The notes below the pieces were generated by a model, which worked only from the letters and a program-made list of their open reading frames with translations, did not search any database and was not told where the DNA came from. A DNA stretch of 64,000 nt from UBA2421 sp002343075 (GTDB lineage: Bacteria > Planctomycetota > Phycisphaerae > Tepidisphaerales > Tepidisphaeraceae): assembly GCA_937982565.1 (NCBI GenBank), contig CALJLN010000037.1:1-64000 (forward strand). The letters are read 5' to 3'. Both the position numbers and the translations under genes were made by a program. Shown one piece after another: positions 62,240 through 64,000 of the stretch. Position 1 is the first letter of the stretch. The number at the start of each line of letters is the position of its first letter.

Positions 62240-63784
62240 CTACTTCTCGATGCGAGGAAACAGGGGCGAACCTTCACGTACTTTGTGGCCCAGCGGCAGT
62301 TGCTCCCACAGTTTTGCAGGGTCTTTCCCGAAGGAGGCCGGATCTACGCCCAACTGGCGGATTCCCTCAAGCGCCTTTGCTGGCAGCACTGGAATGAGCG
62401 ATACGAGCGCGCGATAGATCGCCTGCACGCTCAGATGCAGCACTGTATCAAGCTGGGCTGCTTTTGCGGGGTCTTTTGCCAGCGAAAACGGGGCTGTCGC
62501 ATCGATATAGCCGTTGGTCTGCCGGGCAAGCTCGATTGGGAGCATCACCGCTTGCTGCAATTCCAGCTTTTCATAGGCCTCTGCGAGTGCCGAAGGTAAT
62601 CGATCGATCGCGGCCATGAGAGACTGGTCAAGCTCACTCGGCGCATGTGAAACCGGCCCGAGGACCCCGCCGCGGTACTTGCCAATCATTTTAAGCGTCC
62701 GATTTAGACAATTGCCCAGCACATTGGCCAATTCGTTGAAGGACTTCTCAAACTCCTCAACGCTCCATTCAAGGTCGGCTCCAAAAGGTGCCGCACGGAG
62801 CAGGTGGTACCGGAGGCTGTCCAAGTCATACTTCGCCACCAATTCACGAATCTCGGCGAGCGTCGTAATCCCGCCGGTCGATTTGCCAGCCTTCATCCCG
62901 CCGCGAACCCACCAGCCGTGTGCGGCGACGGTCTTGGGCAACTCGATCCCCAGGCTGAGCAGCATCGCCGGCCAATAGACAGTGTGAAACCACAGAATGT
63001 CCTTGCCGATGACATGCACATCGGCAGGCCAAAACGCTTCAAATCGACTTGCATCGTCCGATTGATAACCCAACGCCGTAATGTAGTTGGTGAGGGCGTC
63101 AATCCAGACATATACAACATGTTTCGGGTCGTTCGGCAGTGGAATGCCCCAGCTAAGGGCGGTCCGGCTGACCGAAAGATCGTCCACTCCAGCCCGGAGC
63201 TTGCTCAACACTTCGTTCCGTCGGCCCGTGGGGATGACAAAAGTCGGGTTTTTCTCAATGTGTTCGATAATCGGAGCGACAAATCTGCTTAAGCGAAAGA
63301 AATACGAAGGCTCGGAGTATCGCGACAGGGGCTTGCCACTGATCTTTGACTTGAACTCGTTGAGCTTGGCTTCGGTTTCGGTGACGAATTCCTCTTGCCC
63401 TTCGTCGTACCAGCCTTCGTACGAGCCGAGATAGATATCACCTTGGTCGACCAGCCGCTGAAAGATGCGTGTCACGGCCTGCTTGTGGCGTGGCTCGGTG
63501 GTGCGGATGAAATCGTCGTTAGAGATGCCCAATTCGGCCCAGACGGCGCGAAAAAGGTCTGCATACCTCGTTGCCAGTTCCAGCGGGGGCACCCCCGCCT
63601 CGGCAGCGGCCTTTTCCATCTTGGTGCCGTGCTCGTCGGTGCCGGTGAGGAAAAACGTCTCTCTGCCCTGCAAACGATGAAATCGGGCCACAACATCGCA
63701 GATGACGGTGGTATACACGCTGCCCAAGTGAGGCTCGCCGTTGGGGTAGTAAATTGGCGTCGTAATGTAAAAGCGGCTGTTCAT
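62240..63784 (-). CDS. metG: methionyl-tRNA synthetase (short form)
   Basis: The 514-residue protein has the class I HIGH-like PNGEPHLGSVYT, FFLTGTDEHG and YVWIDALTNYITALGY, all MetRS segments. The KMSKS loop reads MKAGKST, with Ala-Gly where Met-Ser is usual. The tRNA-binding C-terminal domain of larger MetRS is missing, as in short-type enzymes. It charges tRNA-Met. The variant loop could affect ATP binding; the second Lys is kept. Confidence 0.95.
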   Translation of the reverse strand: MNSRFYITTPIYYPNGEPHLGSVYTTVICDVVARFHRLQGRETFFLTGTDEHGTKMEKAAAEAGVPPLELATRYADLFRAVWAELGISNDDFIRTTEPRHKQAVTRIFQRLVDQGDIYLGSYEGWYDEGQEEFVTETEAKLNEFKSKISGKPLSRYSEPSYFFRLSRFVAPIIEHIEKNPTFVIPTGRRNEVLSKLRAGVDDLSVSRTALSWGIPLPNDPKHVVYVWIDALTNYITALGYQSDDASRFEAFWPADVHVIGKDILWFHTVYWPAMLLSLGIELPKTVAAHGWWVRGGMKAGKSTGGITTLAEIRELVAKYDLDSLRYHLLRAAPFGADLEWSVEEFEKSFNELANVLGNCLNRTLKMIGKYRGGVLGPVSHAPSELDQSLMAAIDRLPSALAEAYEKLELQQAVMLPIELARQTNGYIDATAPFSLAKDPAKAAQLDTVLHLSVQAIYRALVSLIPVLPAKALEGIRQLGVDPASFGKDPAKLWEQLPLGHKVREGSPLFPRIEK

Positions 63785-64000
63785 GCCCCGGTAGGTTTAA
63801 CATGGGGGAAGGTAGAAACGAAGCGACGGCGCGGGTGGGTTGCGCGGGGAACCTGTATTGCGAGATTGGGTGGCGTCCGGGAGGACCCCTCGCAGGGCCG
63901 TAAGGCCCGCTTGAATGGGTGCATCCGATCGATCCGCGGGCCGAATTTTCTTGTGTTAAGAGGTTGGTTTGAAATAGACTTATGTTCCCGCGTCGCCGCC
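63785..64000. other. intergenic region at the window edge
   Basis: Upstream of metG. GGGCCGTAAGGCCC at about 63895 is a short hairpin. I see no gene; a metG promoter should lie here. Confidence 0.4.

Overview
The window looks like a chromosomal segment of a GC-rich planctomycete, probably of the class Phycisphaerae. This is inferred from gene style: PEP-CTERM and dockerin-type exported proteins, prepilin-type proteins, a formylglycine sulfatase, a zinc-ribbon membrane protein of a planctomycete type, a fused SecDF, an oversized SecA, and a TPR protein carrying RNA polymerase alpha C-terminal-like domains. No rRNA is present, so the assignment rests on gene families only.

Layout. (1) 1-6.6 kb is accessory sequence. 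It starts with what looks like an integron-type gene cassette (49-709) with an attC-like site, then a lipoprotein gene, a palindromic element and a 21-bp tandem repeat. A fibronectin-III protein, a HAF-repeat PEP-CTERM protein, a zinc-ribbon membrane protein and a GT-C glycosyltransferase follow. (2) 6.8-39.3 kb is a genomic island of about 32.5 kb. It is bounded by a perfect 44-bp direct repeat (6819-6862 and 39286-39329). The right copy is the 3' half of an intact tRNA-Arg(UCG) gene, and a tyrosine integrase gene ends inside that copy. The integrase has no tyrosine at the catalytic position, so the island may be locked in place.

(3) The left half of the island (7.8-23.7 kb) is a catabolic locus. 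It holds a divergent GntR/LacI-type regulator, an N-acetylneuraminate-lyase-like aldolase, a FAD oxidoreductase, a prepilin-type protein, a beta-propeller glycosidase-like protein, a sialate O-acetylesterase-like protein, a beta-propeller/sodium-solute symporter fusion, an alpha-toroid glycosidase, a dockerin/PEP-CTERM protein and a sulfatase. Several of these genes are translationally coupled. Three promoters share a TTGACA-N4-TTTC box. A sialic-acid-like or other 2-keto-3-deoxy sugar from sulfated or acetylated glycans is the likely substrate. (4) The right half (23.7-39.3 kb) is a defence and mobility zone: HipBA, a sulfur-binding-type HNH endonuclease with a broken second copy at 7476-7815, and an operon of a RadA-like ATPase, a gene with an early stop codon, small unknowns, a Gam-like protein and a large serine recombinase. 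A PLD-nuclease/helicase gene frameshifted in its P-loop, a DPPY adenine methyltransferase, an excisionase-like protein and the integrase complete it. Two mobile elements seem to have been stacked.

(5) 39.4-64 kb is core genome: the TPR/alpha-CTD protein, the pxpB-pxpC-pxpA 5-oxoprolinase operon, a SpoIID-type protein, a GT-C glycosyltransferase, tgt-yajC-secDF, LysM and SHOCT-like proteins, secA preceded by a small exported ORF that could be a secretion monitor, a tricorn-type protease, a phosphohexomutase and metG. Assignments rest on reading the translations and motifs; no database search was run.
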